Assembly (NCBI GenBank): GCA_018842655.1
Contig: JAGTWN010000004.1
Location: forward strand, 434,001 to 498,000
Length of the DNA stretch: 64,000 bases
Origin: Candidatus Pantoea haifensis
Lineage (GTDB): Bacteria; Pseudomonadota; Gammaproteobacteria; Enterobacterales; Enterobacteriaceae
Direction of reading: 5' to 3'
The notes under the pieces were generated by a model, which was not told the DNA's origin, ran no database searches, and was given only the letters and a program-made list of their open reading frames with translations. How positions within the stretch are numbered: position 1 is the stretch's first letter; the number at the start of each line of letters is the position of its first letter. Position numbers and translations under genes: made by a program. Below are positions 10,375 through 20,184 of this stretch, piece by piece.

Positions 10375-11725
10375 CGTAGCGCCGCCATCGCCTGTTTGAA
10401 GCGCGTGGCACAGGCTTCTTCGGCAGAATGATGGCCATCATTAATCAATTGCCTGCCTGCGACATAGACGTCACGAATGTGTTCGCGCTGGCCTGCAAAC
10501 AGCCAGCGATTCAGCAGGGCGCGCTCATCAATATTGCTGAACCAGGTTTCATCACGTAGCACCAGCCAGTCGGCGCGTTGTCCCACAGCCAGCTCACCGC
10601 TACGAATGCCGCACGCTTGCGCACCGCCACGTGCCGCCTGGTGCCAGAGCAGATCGCCCACTGAAGCGTGTCCGGGCATCGTTATCCGGTTGCGGCGGCG
10701 ATCGCGCAGGCGCTGACCATATTCCAGCCAGCGCAACTCCTCCAGCGCACTGAGCGAAACGTGGCTGTCGGAGCCGATACCCCAGCGCCCGCCCCGGGCA
10801 ATATAATCCACTGCCGGGAAAATGCCGTCACCCAGATTGGCTTCGGTGGTGGGACACAAACCGGCAACGGCACCGCTGAGCGCGAGACGATCGATTTCAC
10901 TGCTATCCAGATGGGTGGCGTGGATCAGGCACCAGCGTGCATCAACGTTAAAACGGTTCATTAACCAGCTAACCGGACGTTCGCCCTGCCAGGCCAGACA
11001 ATCGTTAACCTCTTTTTCCTGTTCGGCGATGTGAATGTGAACCGGTAAAGTGGCATCGCTCGCCGCCAGCACCGCCTGCATTTGTGTTTCGCTTACGGCA
11101 CGCAGCGAATGAAAACAGAGGCCCTGATTCTGTAACGGCTTGTTGCGTAAGGCGTCGCGCAGTTTGCTCTGCTGCTGTAAATAGCGTTCAGTATGCTGAA
11201 CAAAGCGTTTCTGGCCTTCAGCAGGCGGTTGTGCACCAAAACCGCTGTAGCTGTACAACACCGGCAGCAGCGTTTGACCTATACCTGCGGTGTCGGCGGC
11301 GGCAATAAGCTGATGCAGCATGGCATCGTCCGGGTAGGGCACGCCGTGCGGATCGTGATGTAAATAGTGAAATTCTGCGACCTGGGTATAACCGCCTTTT
11401 AGCATGTCGATATAGAGCTGCGCAGCAATATCGCCTGTTTGGTGTGGCGTCAGACGCTGCACCATGCGGTACATTAAATCGCGCCAGGTCCAGAAGCTGT
11501 CCTGCGGATTGCCGGCGACTTCGGCTAATCCCGCCATTGCGCGCTGAAAAGCATGGGAATGCAGATTGGCCATGCCGGGGATCACGTCACCCTGGAGAAT
11601 AACATCCGCTTGTGAAGGGCTGTCGGGCGTAATCGCCTCAATGAATCCTGCCTGATTTACTGAGATGCGCACCCGGTGTCGCCAGCCTTCAGTCAGCAAA
11701 GCGCGTGCGGCAAAAAAGTCGCCAT
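10371..11725 (-). CDS. hutF: Formimidoylglutamate deiminase HutF (start hidden by an apparent -1 frameshift)
   Basis: Amidohydrolase-superfamily enzyme converting N-formimidoyl-L-glutamate to N-formyl-L-glutamate plus ammonia, the step that defines the Pseudomonas-type five-enzyme route. Metal-binding HSHAFQR, HIHIAEQ, HATHL and GSDSH motifs are all present. The open frame extends up to 11765, but that extension is encoded by the operator and lacks a ribosome site. The ATG at 11725 has GTTGAGGATC seven bases upstream. If A-run 11712-11717 has lost one A, it reads MATFFAARALLTEGW, the normal HutF N-terminus, giving 451 aa. hutF-hutD are transcribed divergently from hutIG. Confidence 0.9.
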
Positions 11726-11748
11726 GGTTGATCCTCAACGGCTGTGGT

Positions 11749-11766
11749 TGTATATACATATACATA
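11749..11766. promoter_or_regulatory. HutC operator in the hutF-hutI divergent promoter
   Basis: TGTATATACATATACATA carries the core TGTATATACA (11749-11758) plus an overlapping second repeat. It lies between the hutF ribosome site and hutI, so one site could repress both hutFD and hutIG. Confidence 0.65.
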
Positions 11767-11784
11767 CTTTATGACGCAGTGTAA

Positions 11785-13022
11785 ATGTCGGGACGGGGTA
11801 TGGAAAAAGCAGATGAGTGGCAAGCAGACAGCCTGTGGCTGGGCGCCGATGTCGTCACGATGCAGGATGGCCGTTACCACACCATCCGTGATGGCGCGCT
11901 GGCTGTAAAAGCGGGCAAGCTGGTTTGGGTCGGTGCGCGGGCAGATATGCCTGCTTTCGGGGCCGCTCAACGTCATGTTTTTGCAGGTGGGATCATTACG
12001 CCAGGCCTGGTGGATTGTCATACGCACCTGGTGTTTGGTGGCGATCGTAGCCAGGAGTTTGAGCAGCGTTTGAATGGCATCAGCTATGCTGAGATTGCAG
12101 CCCAGGGCGGCGGCATTCTTTCAACGGTTCGCGCCACGCGTGCAGCCAGTCAGGATGAACTGGTCAGCTCGGCGCGCTGGCGCTTAGAGAGATTGCTGGC
12201 AGAAGGCGTGACCACGGTTGAGATTAAATCGGGCTACGGTCTGGATATTGAAAGTGAATTACGCATGTTACGCGCTATTCGCGAATTGAACACCAGCGTA
12301 CCCGCCGATCTGTTATCCACCTGCCTGGCTGCACACGGTTTCCCGCCAGAATACAAACACAACCCGGATGGCTGGATCGATATCATTTGCCAGCAACTCC
12401 TGCCCCAGGTCAAAGCTGAAGGGCTGGCGGACGCGGTGGATGCGTTTTGTGAACATCTGGCATTATCGCCTGCGCAAGTGGCGCGGGTGTTTGATCAGGC
12501 GAAAGCATTAGGGATGCCGGTGAAGCTCCATGCTGAGCAGCTTTCTGCGCAGGGCGGCGCGGCGCTGGCGGCACGTTATGGCGCTCTTTCTGCCGATCAT
12601 CTTGAATACGCCAGCGAAGCGGATGTCCAGGCAATGGCACAGCAGGGTACGGTGGCCGTTTTACTGCCCGGCGCGTTTTACCTGCTGCGCGAAACCCAGC
12701 GTCCGCCGGTTGAACTGTTTCGCCGTTATGGCGTGCCGATGGCGTTAGCCAGCGATGCCAATCCAGGCACCTCGCCGGCGCTGTCGCTACGTCTGATGCT
12801 GAACATGGGCTGCACGCTGTTTGGCATGACGCCAGAAGAGGCGCTGGCAGGCGTGACGCTCTGGGGCGCAAAGGCGCTTGGATTGCAGCAGAGCCACGGC
12901 TCGCTGGAAGCCGGGAAAGTAGCAAACTTTGTGCACTGGCCGCTGGCGCGTCCGGCTGAACTGGTTTACTGGCTGGGGGGCAACTGCCCTGCAGTGTTAT
13001 CTGTCGCGGAGAAGCGTTATGA
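11785..13022 (+). CDS. hutI: Imidazolonepropionase HutI (one apparent -1 frameshift near the 3' end)
   Basis: Zinc-dependent amidohydrolase opening 4-imidazolone-5-propanoate to N-formimidoyl-L-glutamate. [23 protein letters not shown] and SDANPG blocks are in the usual order. ATG 11785 is used; ATG 11800 (after GGGACGGGG) is a reasonable alternative. The open frame runs to 13098 as read, but the family C-terminus lies in the next frame. One more G in run 12975-12980 gives [18 protein letters not shown] and a TGA at 13020-13022, length 412. This makes the stop overlap the hutG ATG by four bases (ATGA), the expected coupling. Confidence 0.92.
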
Positions 13023-13806
13023 CATCCTTCCATTTTACCCAAGGCAAGATCCCGTTGCTGGTCAGCATTCCGCACGCCGGAACGCAGCTTACCCCTGAAG
13101 TGGAGGCGGGGCTGACCGAGGCGGCGCGGGGTTGCCCGATACAGACTGGCATATTCCGCTGCTGTATGACTTTGTACGCGATCTCGGTGCCAGCGTGTTA
13201 ATCGGCCACTATTCACGCTTTGTTATCGATCTGAATCGTCCACCAGATAATCAACCGCTCTACAGCACGGCCACCACCGGCTTGTTTCCGGAAACCCTGT
13301 TTGATGGTACGCCGACCTTTGCTCAGGGTAAAACCCCAACGACTGAACAGCGTCAGGGCTACATTGATTACATCTGGCAGCCTTATCATCAGCAAATCCA
13401 GCAGGAGCTGGCGCGACTCAAAGCGGAACACGGTTATGCTCTGCTGTTTGACGCGCATTCAATTGCCAGCGTGATCCCGCGCCTGTTTGAGGGGCGGTTG
13501 CCGGATATCAATATCGGCACCCATGACGGCAAAAGCTGTAGCGGCGCGGTTATTGCTGCCCTTCGCGCCGTGTGTGAAGCGCAGAGTGATTACAGCTGGG
13601 TGGTCAACGGGCGTTTTAAGGGTGGCTATATCACGCGCGCCTATGGTCAACCTGAGCAGAAAGTGCAGGCGGTACAACTGGAACTGGCGCAGCGCCATTA
13701 TATGGATGAGACCCCGCCCTTTGCCTGGCATCAACAGCGCGCTTCCCAACTGCAAAAAGTGCTGAAGGCGCTGATCCTTGCTCTGACTGAACAGGGCAGC
13801 ATCTGA
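13019..13806 (+). CDS. hutG: N-formylglutamate deformylase HutG (one apparent -1 frameshift)
   Basis: Last step of the five-enzyme pathway: N-formyl-L-glutamate to L-glutamate and formate. This is the N-formylglutamate amidohydrolase family, not the arginase-like HutG of Klebsiella. Signature blocks are SIPHAGTQL near the start, VIDLNRPPD and [10 protein letters not shown] 13019 overlaps the hutI stop. The frame breaks at G-run 13128-13131: one more G restores [17 protein letters not shown]; the restored length of 262 aa is typical. Together with HutF this explains why no formiminoglutamase is needed. Confidence 0.92.
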
Positions 13807-13833
13807 GTAAAGCAGGGTGATCGCTTTTTCAGG

Positions 13834-13860
13834 CCCGGCAGGGGCGATGCCCCTGTCGGG
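13834..13860 (+). terminator. Strong hairpin after hutG
   Basis: CCCGGCAGGGGC pairs with GCCCCTGTCGGG (one G-U pair) around a 3-base loop, 28 bases past the hutG stop. Only TT follows, so it is a weak intrinsic terminator or mRNA-end stem. It also lies between the convergent hutIG and chb transcripts. Confidence 0.6.
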
Positions 13861-13891
13861 TTGAGATGTGCCGGATCCGGCTGTAAAGGCG

Positions 13892-14659
13892 TTAACGCAT
13901 CAGGTCCCGATACGATCCCAGTTGATAACCCCTTTCGGCAATAGCCTGTTTAAGCGAGGGTGCCGTCAGGATATCCAGCTCAATAAGGCGCGGAAAACAA
14001 TACCGACTTTTAAGAAGGGTATTATCTACAAAGGAAGGGTGGCACATCATCTCCAGCGACTGCTCTTCGCGAAGAGCAGAGCGATCTAACAGCTCTAAAA
14101 ACAGTTTTTGCGTAATCTTCTCACCATAGAATCCACTCTCGAAGCCGTGTGTGCTGAGCGAGCCGCAAAGCTGGATATGACTGCTTGCCGCGGCGCGTCG
14201 GTCGATGCGTATAGCGATGCCTTTATCTTTTGCAAAAGTTTCTACCAGCGGGAAAAGTTGAGAATGCATGTGGACATGATGATGACTGTCGATATGGGTT
14301 GGCAGACGGCCAAACAGCTTAACAAAACGCAAAAACTGGCACTCAAGCTCATTTGCTATTGCTGCGAGTGGCAGCGTGCCTGCCTGCGCCTTTAACCAAA
14401 ACAACTCGCCCAACTTACCCTTTTCATCTGTCAGCTCTTTCAGCGGAGAGAGCGGCTGTCCGGTGGTCAGGACAAAATGCAGGCCAATATCAAGTTCGGG
14501 ATGTGCCGCGCTGAGCGTTGCTGCCTGCGCGCTGCCCGCAGCATTGACCATTGCTGTTGTGGAGGTCACAACGCCATTCACGAATGCGTCAATGATGCCG
14601 TAATTTTGTGCTTTGCAAAGTCCAAAATCATCGGCATTCACAATCAATAATTTATTCAT
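13892..14659 (-). CDS. chbG: Chitooligosaccharide deacetylase ChbG
   Basis: YdjC/CDA-family metal-dependent deacetylase that removes one acetyl group from diacetylchitobiose-6-phosphate, making the ligand and substrate recognised by ChbR and ChbF. 255 aa (E. coli 252). Metal site motifs are NADDFG at residues 8-13 and DSHHHVH around 123-129. It is the last gene of the chb operon; its start overlaps the chbF stop by 8 bases. The frame is intact. Cytoplasmic. Confidence 0.92.
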   Translation of the reverse strand: MNKLLIVNADDFGLCKAQNYGIIDAFVNGVVTSTTAMVNAAGSAQAATLSAAHPELDIGLHFVLTTGQPLSPLKELTDEKGKLGELFWLKAQAGTLPLAAIANELECQFLRFVKLFGRLPTHIDSHHHVHMHSQLFPLVETFAKDKGIAIRIDRRAAASSHIQLCGSLSTHGFESGFYGEKITQKLFLELLDRSALREEQSLEMMCHPSFVDNTLLKSRYCFPRLIELDILTAPSLKQAIAERGYQLGSYRDLMR

Positions 14660-16012
14660 GGGTGTCTTGCTCTTTTAAGGCGGCAACAGCCTGCGTGAAG
14701 TTCGGTAATAAATGCTGGTGGGCTAATAACATATCGCGAGCCAGTTTCTCGGCATCTTTATCAGAAAGGATCAGCGGGCTAAGATTCAGGGCCAGTAGCA
14801 CATCGTTAAATTTTCCGCTTAATGCTGCTTCGCTGGTAGCGATTTCGAAACCTTTAATGGTGTAGATCAGCCCCAGCGTCTTTTCATCAAAGTGTTTCAG
14901 GCGTGGGTGTGGTTTTGCGCCATTCCGGCCAATAGAGCAGGTCATTTCAACAGCCCAGTCGGCAGGAATATTATCGATATGCCCGCGATGCGGGAAGTTC
15001 ACATAATGTTCGGTCTGTTTGTCATTGTAAATTGCGCTAATGACGTCACAGGCAGCATCGGAATAGTAAGCGCCGCCGCGTAATTCAAGCTCGGCAGGCT
15101 TCACATCCAGGTCTGGCTTTTTATATAAATCAAACAGCTGTTTCTCAACTTTCTGCACAACAGTGGCACGAGCACCGCCTTTATAAAATTCACCCATTTC
15201 AATAGCCAGCATCTCTTTTTGCTTGAAGTAATAAAGCAAATAAGAGCACGGCAGCAAATTAAGCGAACGAATAAGTCCTTCACTGAAAGGTAAATCAAAA
15301 ATGTTTTTCACTGAATTAGCTGACAACCTACCTGATGCCACACCGTCAAGCAGTTCAGTAAAGCGTGACTGGCCGTTAACATAGACATCTTTAATAAACA
15401 CTAAATGATTCAGGCCAAACAGATCAATGGATAACGCTTCCTGCGGCCGAACCTTAAGGACATCCCTGATAAACATTTTCATGCCTACAGGAACATTACA
15501 GACGCCGATGAAATTTTTAAAACGGGTGTGACGAAAGACCGCCTCGGTGACCATGCCTGCCGGATTAGTAAAGTTGATTATCCAGGCTTTCGGGCAAAGC
15601 TTCTCTACATCCTTGATGATGTCAAAGATAACGGGAATGGTGCGCAAACCTTTAAACAAACCGCCTGCACCATTGGTTTCTTGCCCTAAATAGCCGTGGC
15701 TGAGTGGAATACTTTCATCAAGTTCACGCGCTTTAAGCTGACCGACACGGAACTGTGTGGTAACAAAATCAGCATCAATCAAAGCTTCGCGGCGATCTAA
15801 AGTTTTATAAAGCGTAATCGGCACGCCAGCACGTTCAATCATCCGCTGGCAAAGGTCAAATATAATGTCTTGTTTTTGCTTACCGCTTTCAACATCGACC
15901 AGCCATAGCTCTTTGATCGGTAATTCAGCGTAACGTTTTATAAATCCTTCAACCAGTTCAGGGGTATAACTACTGCCGCCACCAATAGTGACTATTTTTA
16001 GGTTTTTTGCAT
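14652..16012 (-). CDS. chbF: 6-phospho-beta-glucosidase/chitobiose-6-P hydrolase ChbF (start hidden by an apparent -1 frameshift)
   Basis: Glycoside hydrolase family 4 enzyme needing NAD+ and Mn2+, cleaving phosphorylated (deacetylated) chitobiose. The N-terminal Rossmann motif KIVTIGGGSSYTPEL is followed by GLFKGLRTIPV, NFTNPAGM and GVCNVPVG. The open frame extends to 16076 through chbR, but ATG 16012 has TTTTAGGAAT upstream. With one more base in T-run 16003-16008 it reads MQKNLKIVTIGGG, matching E. coli ChbF; restored length 453 (E. coli 450). It lies in the operon between chbR and chbG. Confidence 0.92.
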
Positions 16013-16062
16013 AAGTATTCCTAAAACAGGATTGCGTCGAAAGAAGGTTGTTAAAGCCTCTT

Positions 16063-16887
16063 TTATTCAGGTCCATTAATCGTGCATAACTTATTGCGAT
16101 AACGCTTGGGTGTAAAAGAGGTCATCTTTTTAAAGTTTTTGATAAACATGCTAGGGCTGCTATAACCCGATTCGAAAGCGATATCTGTGACAGAATAATT
16201 TGTAATTTCCAGCTGTTTTTTTGCGAAGTCGATGCGAATTTCATTAATAACTTGCATAGGTGTTTTTCCATAATGGCGCTGCATGGCGCGAGTGAGATAC
16301 TCCTGTGATTTCCCCGATAAATTCACCATGTTGTTTAGAGCATTATCACTAAAGTATTTTTTATCGTGCATCTGCTCTACCGTGTACTTCAACCAGTTGG
16401 GGATGGTTGGGTTACTGTCAACCTCCCGCTGGTGACGTAGACGATTAACAATATAAAATGTCACCATCTCAAGAAATTCATTAAACTCACCGTTCCTGAA
16501 ATTCAGCGATGCGATAACTGACTCAATATAATTTAAAAATTCACTCTTTATTTTATACGCCTGAGACGCCACGATGTTTGAAGGTAATAAAGGTAAGTAG
16601 TGCTGTTCGAAAAACTTTTTGCTGATCCCGACGTTGAGTATCCGTGTTGCACCAAAATCATAATGACTTTGATGATAAGATCCTAAAGGAATAAAAACGA
16701 ACTCCCCGCGCTCCAGTAATACCTGTTTGCCATTGATGTCCTGATAATAACGGCCGGTGAGTACAATCGTAAATTCATAATAATCGTGTTGATGTAATCC
16801 TGAAATGCTTTCAACTTTATTAAAAATTAACATATGAAAATCTTGACCATCAAACAGTTGATTCTCGTGAGCTGTCTTGATTTCCAT
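16063..16887 (-). CDS. chbR: ChbR, AraC-family regulator of the chb operon
   Basis: Dual regulator: with NagC it represses chb in the absence of sugar and activates with CRP when chitobiose-6-phosphate is present. 274 aa. The N-terminal cupin domain contains HQHDYYEF and [15 protein letters not shown]. The C-terminal double helix-turn-helix (about residues 175-265) includes [18 protein letters not shown] and [22 protein letters not shown]. The intact frame lies 35 bases after chbA. It has the same position (fourth) as in the E. coli operon. Confidence 0.92.
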   Translation of the reverse strand: MEIKTAHENQLFDGQDFHMLIFNKVESISGLHQHDYYEFTIVLTGRYYQDINGKQVLLERGEFVFIPLGSYHQSHYDFGATRILNVGISKKFFEQHYLPLLPSNIVASQAYKIKSEFLNYIESVIASLNFRNGEFNEFLEMVTFYIVNRLRHQREVDSNPTIPNWLKYTVEQMHDKKYFSDNALNNMVNLSGKSQEYLTRAMQRHYGKTPMQVINEIRIDFAKKQLEITNYSVTDIAFESGYSSPSMFIKNFKKMTSFTPKRYRNKLCTINGPE

Positions 16888-16922
16888 TGTTATTATCCGT
16901 GGCTACATTAAGGCAGATTACG

Positions 16923-17267
16923 TTATTTTATCTTTTCATGCAGTACAATGAGCTCCATCACGAGTTCGCGCACCAGCATCGCGTTCATTAAGTGATCCTG
17001 AGCGTGTACCAGTATCAAACTGACTTTCGTTTTACCCATTCCTTCATCATCTTCAATCAGTTTGGTCTGTACCAGGTGCGCTTCATTAATTGAGAGCTGT
17101 GATTGCGACATTAACGCTCTGGCAGTATTGAAATTCCCTTGTTTAGCTTCTTTCAGCGCGGCATAAGCCAGACTGCGTGCCTGTCCCGCGTTAATGATCA
17201 ATCCCATTATGATATCTTCAAGTTCCTGCAATTCGCTATTTTCAGTTATATCATCGGAGGGAAACAT
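16923..17267 (-). CDS. chbA: PTS EIIA component, chitobiose-specific (ChbA)
   Basis: Cytoplasmic lactose/cellobiose-family EIIA passing phosphate from HPr to ChbB. 114 aa (E. coli 116). It is all-helical; MGLIINAGQARSLAYAALK and the phospho-accepting His region VHAQDHLM (about residues 88-95) are conserved. The order chbB-C-A-R is kept, and the frame is intact. Confidence 0.93.
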   Translation of the reverse strand: MFPSDDITENSELQELEDIIMGLIINAGQARSLAYAALKEAKQGNFNTARALMSQSQLSINEAHLVQTKLIEDDEGMGKTKVSLILVHAQDHLMNAMLVRELVMELIVLHEKIK

Positions 17268-17316
17268 GATATTTCTCCAGGTTAGTGATGAGCCGGTTCG
17301 CTATACAATTTTGCAA

Positions 17317-18672
17317 TCAAAATTTTAACGCATTAGCAATCTCTTCTTCGGTTTCTTCTTCCTGCAGAATGCTTTGTGCTTTATTGGAGAGGGTAACAAA
17401 GGGCAGGTAAAACAGCGTTGCAACACACAGGTTAAATAACGCTAAGGCGAGTGCCGCCAGGCTGCCATTGGTATTGAAAAACGCCCCTAAACCGGTAGGC
17501 ATTGTCCAGGGCGCAATATTTGTGATCGGTGGGATAACGTTCAGGTGATAAGCAAACAGAGTAATTGCTGCCAGAATGGGCTGTATCAACACGAATGGGA
17601 TAAACATGACCGGATTCATAATAATGGGCAGACCAAATAAAATCGGCTCATTTATTTGAAAGATCCCTGATGGCAATGAAAGTTTGGCGATTTGCCGATG
17701 ATCAGCGCGGCGTGAACCAATAAAGATCGCGATGATTAAGCCCAGTGTTGCGCCTGTGCCGCCCAGGAAGACATAGGAGTCAAGCATCGGCTTGGCCCAG
17801 ACATGAAAGGTTTTTCCCGCCTGCAGAGCAGCTTCAACCGAACCATATTGCGTGTAAATCGCCACGTTTTCCAGCGCCCATGGTGTCATGATACCACTGT
17901 CCAGCGCAGCCAGTGCGAGTGAGCCATGCACGCCAAAAAACCACAACAGAGAGGTAAAAATAACATAGGCCCAGCCGACAATTGCACCCATAGACGCCAG
18001 CGGTGTAGAGATGGAGTCCATAATGATTTGATGAAAATTGCTACCTGCAACGGCCAACGCCCAGGAAAGAATGCCGAAGAGAAAAAGAATCAGAAAGCCT
18101 GGAATAAGTGCTGAGAAGGAGCGCGATACCGAGCCGGGAACGCTCTCGGGTAATTTAATGACCCAGTTGCGCCGAATTACAAAGGTAAACATTTCTGCCA
18201 CTAACAGGCCGATAACAATACCTGAAATGATATTCGCACCCCCAGCCAGGTTGCGTTAACAGCATAAGCCCCGTTTACACTAAAGGGTGTGACGGTCATA
18301 AAGGCAGCCACGGATAATAAGCCTGCTGCCAGTGAATCGACTTTGCGCTCTTCGGCCAGTGACATGCCAATAAAAAAGGGGCCATTAATGACATTAACCC
18401 CAGCGTGCCGTTGTAGACGTTGCCGCCAATTAATTTTAGCCCATCAAGCGTTTCAATCGTTGAAGAATCTAAACGAATGCCTAAAGAATGAAAAAGGAGC
18501 CTGCACCAAAACTTAAAAATACATTATTAATTAACACAAACATTGCACCGGTCAGGGTTAAAGGCATCAGTTTTATGAAGCCATTTTTTATTGCGTTGAC
18601 GTGGGGTTGTTTGCCTATTTTTAACGCGAAGGGCAGGAGTAATTTTTCCAGAGAATTAATGGCGTGATTCAT
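17317..18672 (-). CDS. chbC: PTS EIIC permease, chitobiose-specific (ChbC; three apparent -1 frameshifts)
   Basis: Inner-membrane sugar channel of the lactose/cellobiose PTS family. Segments in three frames assemble into a 452-aa protein, exactly the E. coli length. Breaks are at A-run 18491-18495 (restores [19 protein letters not shown]), at A6G4 run 18372-18381 (restores [20 protein letters not shown]) and at C-run 18239-18243 (restores [13 protein letters not shown]). [14 protein letters not shown] and [17 protein letters not shown] mark the substrate site. The C-terminus is [10 protein letters not shown]. Three breaks in 260 bases of an otherwise conserved gene argue for read errors rather than decay. 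Confidence 0.9.
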
Positions 18673-18743
18673 ATGCTATCCTTGAATATCACACAGCCAG
18701 CGGCCTGAAAGAGTAGAGTTTTACGTTAAAGACAAAAGTAAAA

Positions 18744-19064
18744 CTACCGTTTATCGTTTTGTTTTATTGACGCAACCGCTGCTTTTAAAACACCCAGTCC
18801 ATCTATTTTCCCGTATAAAGCAGAATCAATAACCTCAACGCTTTTACCCGGTAATAACTGTTGTATTTCCGGAAGCATATAGGCAATTTGTGGGCCAAGC
18901 AGGATAAGATCGGCCTCAGGGCCTTTTTCAGCGGCCCGCGTTTCAGGAAAGGCCTCAATACAAACCGGAACTTGATATTTATCCGCTTGCGCTCGCATTT
19001 TACTGACCAGTAACGATGTAGACATGCCCGCAGAACAAAAAAGGTAAATGACTTTATTATCCAT
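18744..19064 (-). CDS. chbB: PTS EIIB component, chitobiose-specific (ChbB)
   Basis: First gene of the chb operon. 106 aa, the same length as in E. coli. Phospho-acceptor Cys10 sits in [28 protein letters not shown] follows. AAGGAT precedes ATG 19064. The 71-base gap to chbC is the region that in E. coli pairs with the ChiX sRNA; I did not establish a match here. Confidence 0.93.
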   Translation of the reverse strand: MDNKVIYLFCSAGMSTSLLVSKMRAQADKYQVPVCIEAFPETRAAEKGPEADLILLGPQIAYMLPEIQQLLPGKSVEVIDSALYGKIDGLGVLKAAVASIKQNDKR

Positions 19065-19412
19065 AACTAAATCCTTATATTCTTAACAAGTTGAAGCCAG
19101 ATTGTTATATTATCGATAATGTTAATTTAATAGCAGGGAGAAATTCAGTAACGCAAAATTGGGTAATTTATGGCTGAATTAAGTATACGTTGTTATGTTA
19201 AGCTGAAAAAATTTTAAGCAGGCAAAAATCGTCTCTGCTTGACCATTGTTAATGATCGCTCTCCCATTTTAAGTAAATCATTTAAGCGAAAAACAGTAAG
19301 GTCCGGTGAGCGTTAACCGGTGACTGGTATGGCGTAGGGCAGGTTAATAGCACATTAAATATCAGGCGTGATAAACGAAATTTAAAGCGCACCGGGCGGT
19401 ACGCTTTACAGA
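19065..19412. other. chb operon promoter region and flavin-reductase 3' stem
   Basis: No gene seen. A/T-rich leader of chbB with a perfect 12-base palindrome ATTATCGATAAT at 19109-19120, 45-56 bases upstream of the chbB start, overlapping plausible -10 elements. A CCGGT...ACCGG stem sits at about 19303-19321. Near the far end TAAAGCG (19383-19389) pairs with CGCTTTA (19402-19408), a likely 3' stem of the next gene. Binding sites for NagC, ChbR or CRP were not convincingly recognised. Confidence 0.5.
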
Positions 19413-20045
19413 CTAACGGCGGCGCGCATCCGGGCGAACCAAATCAAACCGCTGCGCTTCGCTGATACCATAATAGGCGCTGGGTCCCCCTGCACGCAGA
19501 ATGGGCTCCGCTTTCGCGGTCTGATAGATCCCGTCTGCCAGCAATGTCTCATCAATATGAATAGCCACCGCTTCGCCCAGCACCAGCCAGCTATCAATGG
19601 GCACGCCGTTTGCGTCCTGCAATTGAATGAGCTGGGTTAATTTACACTCAAAGTTGACCGGGCTTTCTGCGACAAGGCTGGCTTTAACCTGGGAGGCGGG
19701 CAGCGGTGTCAAACCGGATAAAGCAAATTCATCCTGATCGGCAGGCACTGACGCCGAACTTTCATTCATCGCTTCCGCCAGGGAGCGCGTCGCCAGATTC
19801 CAGACAAACTCTTTGGTTTCAGAAATGTTTTGTACGCTGTCTTTCCAGCCGCTGCTGGCGAAACCGATAATCGGTGGATGATAATTAAAACAGTTAAAGA
19901 AGCTGTAAGGTGCCAGGTTGCGATGCCCCTGGGTGCTGACTGAACTGATCCAGCCAATGGGGCGCGGACCGATAATGGCATTCAGCGGATCGTGTGGCAA
20001 ACCATGCCCAGCGCGCGGTTGATAAGAGTAGCGTTTCTGCGTCAT
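19413..20045 (-). CDS. Flavin reductase-like, FMN-binding split-barrel protein
   Basis: 210-aa protein of the DIM6/NTAB (flavin reductase-like) family. It opens with YSYQPRAGHGLPHDPLNAIIGPRPIGWISS, which is the FMN-binding start of the barrel; LAPYSFFNCFNYHPP and NFECKLTQLIQLQD follow. GGACAGGTT precedes the start. Monocistronic, divergent from rlmF. Likely a cytoplasmic flavin- or nitro-compound-associated oxidoreductase; the substrate and any partner monooxygenase are unknown and none is encoded nearby. Confidence 0.78.
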   Translation of the reverse strand: MTQKRYSYQPRAGHGLPHDPLNAIIGPRPIGWISSVSTQGHRNLAPYSFFNCFNYHPPIIGFASSGWKDSVQNISETKEFVWNLATRSLAEAMNESSASVPADQDEFALSGLTPLPASQVKASLVAESPVNFECKLTQLIQLQDANGVPIDSWLVLGEAVAIHIDETLLADGIYQTAKAEPILRAGGPSAYYGISEAQRFDLVRPDARRR

Positions 20046-20184
20046 AACCTGTCCTGTTAAGTGATTTATTTTCTCTCAGGACAGCATGGATGGTGTGCGG
20101 CAAAAAAGGGTAAGCGGATTGTGCGGGTTTATTTTCGCTGATTCACAGCGTATTGTACGCGCGCCAGAATAATTGAGAGAAAGT

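Noticed and set aside
12410-13216. 268-codon minus-strand frame opposite hutI-hutG
   Set aside because: Low-complexity Pro/Ala/Arg/Ser composition and no start signal; antisense shadow of two well-supported genes.
16012-16076. chbF start at 16076 overlapping chbR
   Set aside because: The 21 extra residues are unlike any ChbF and lack a ribosome site; ATG 16012 with AGGA is explained by one missing base.
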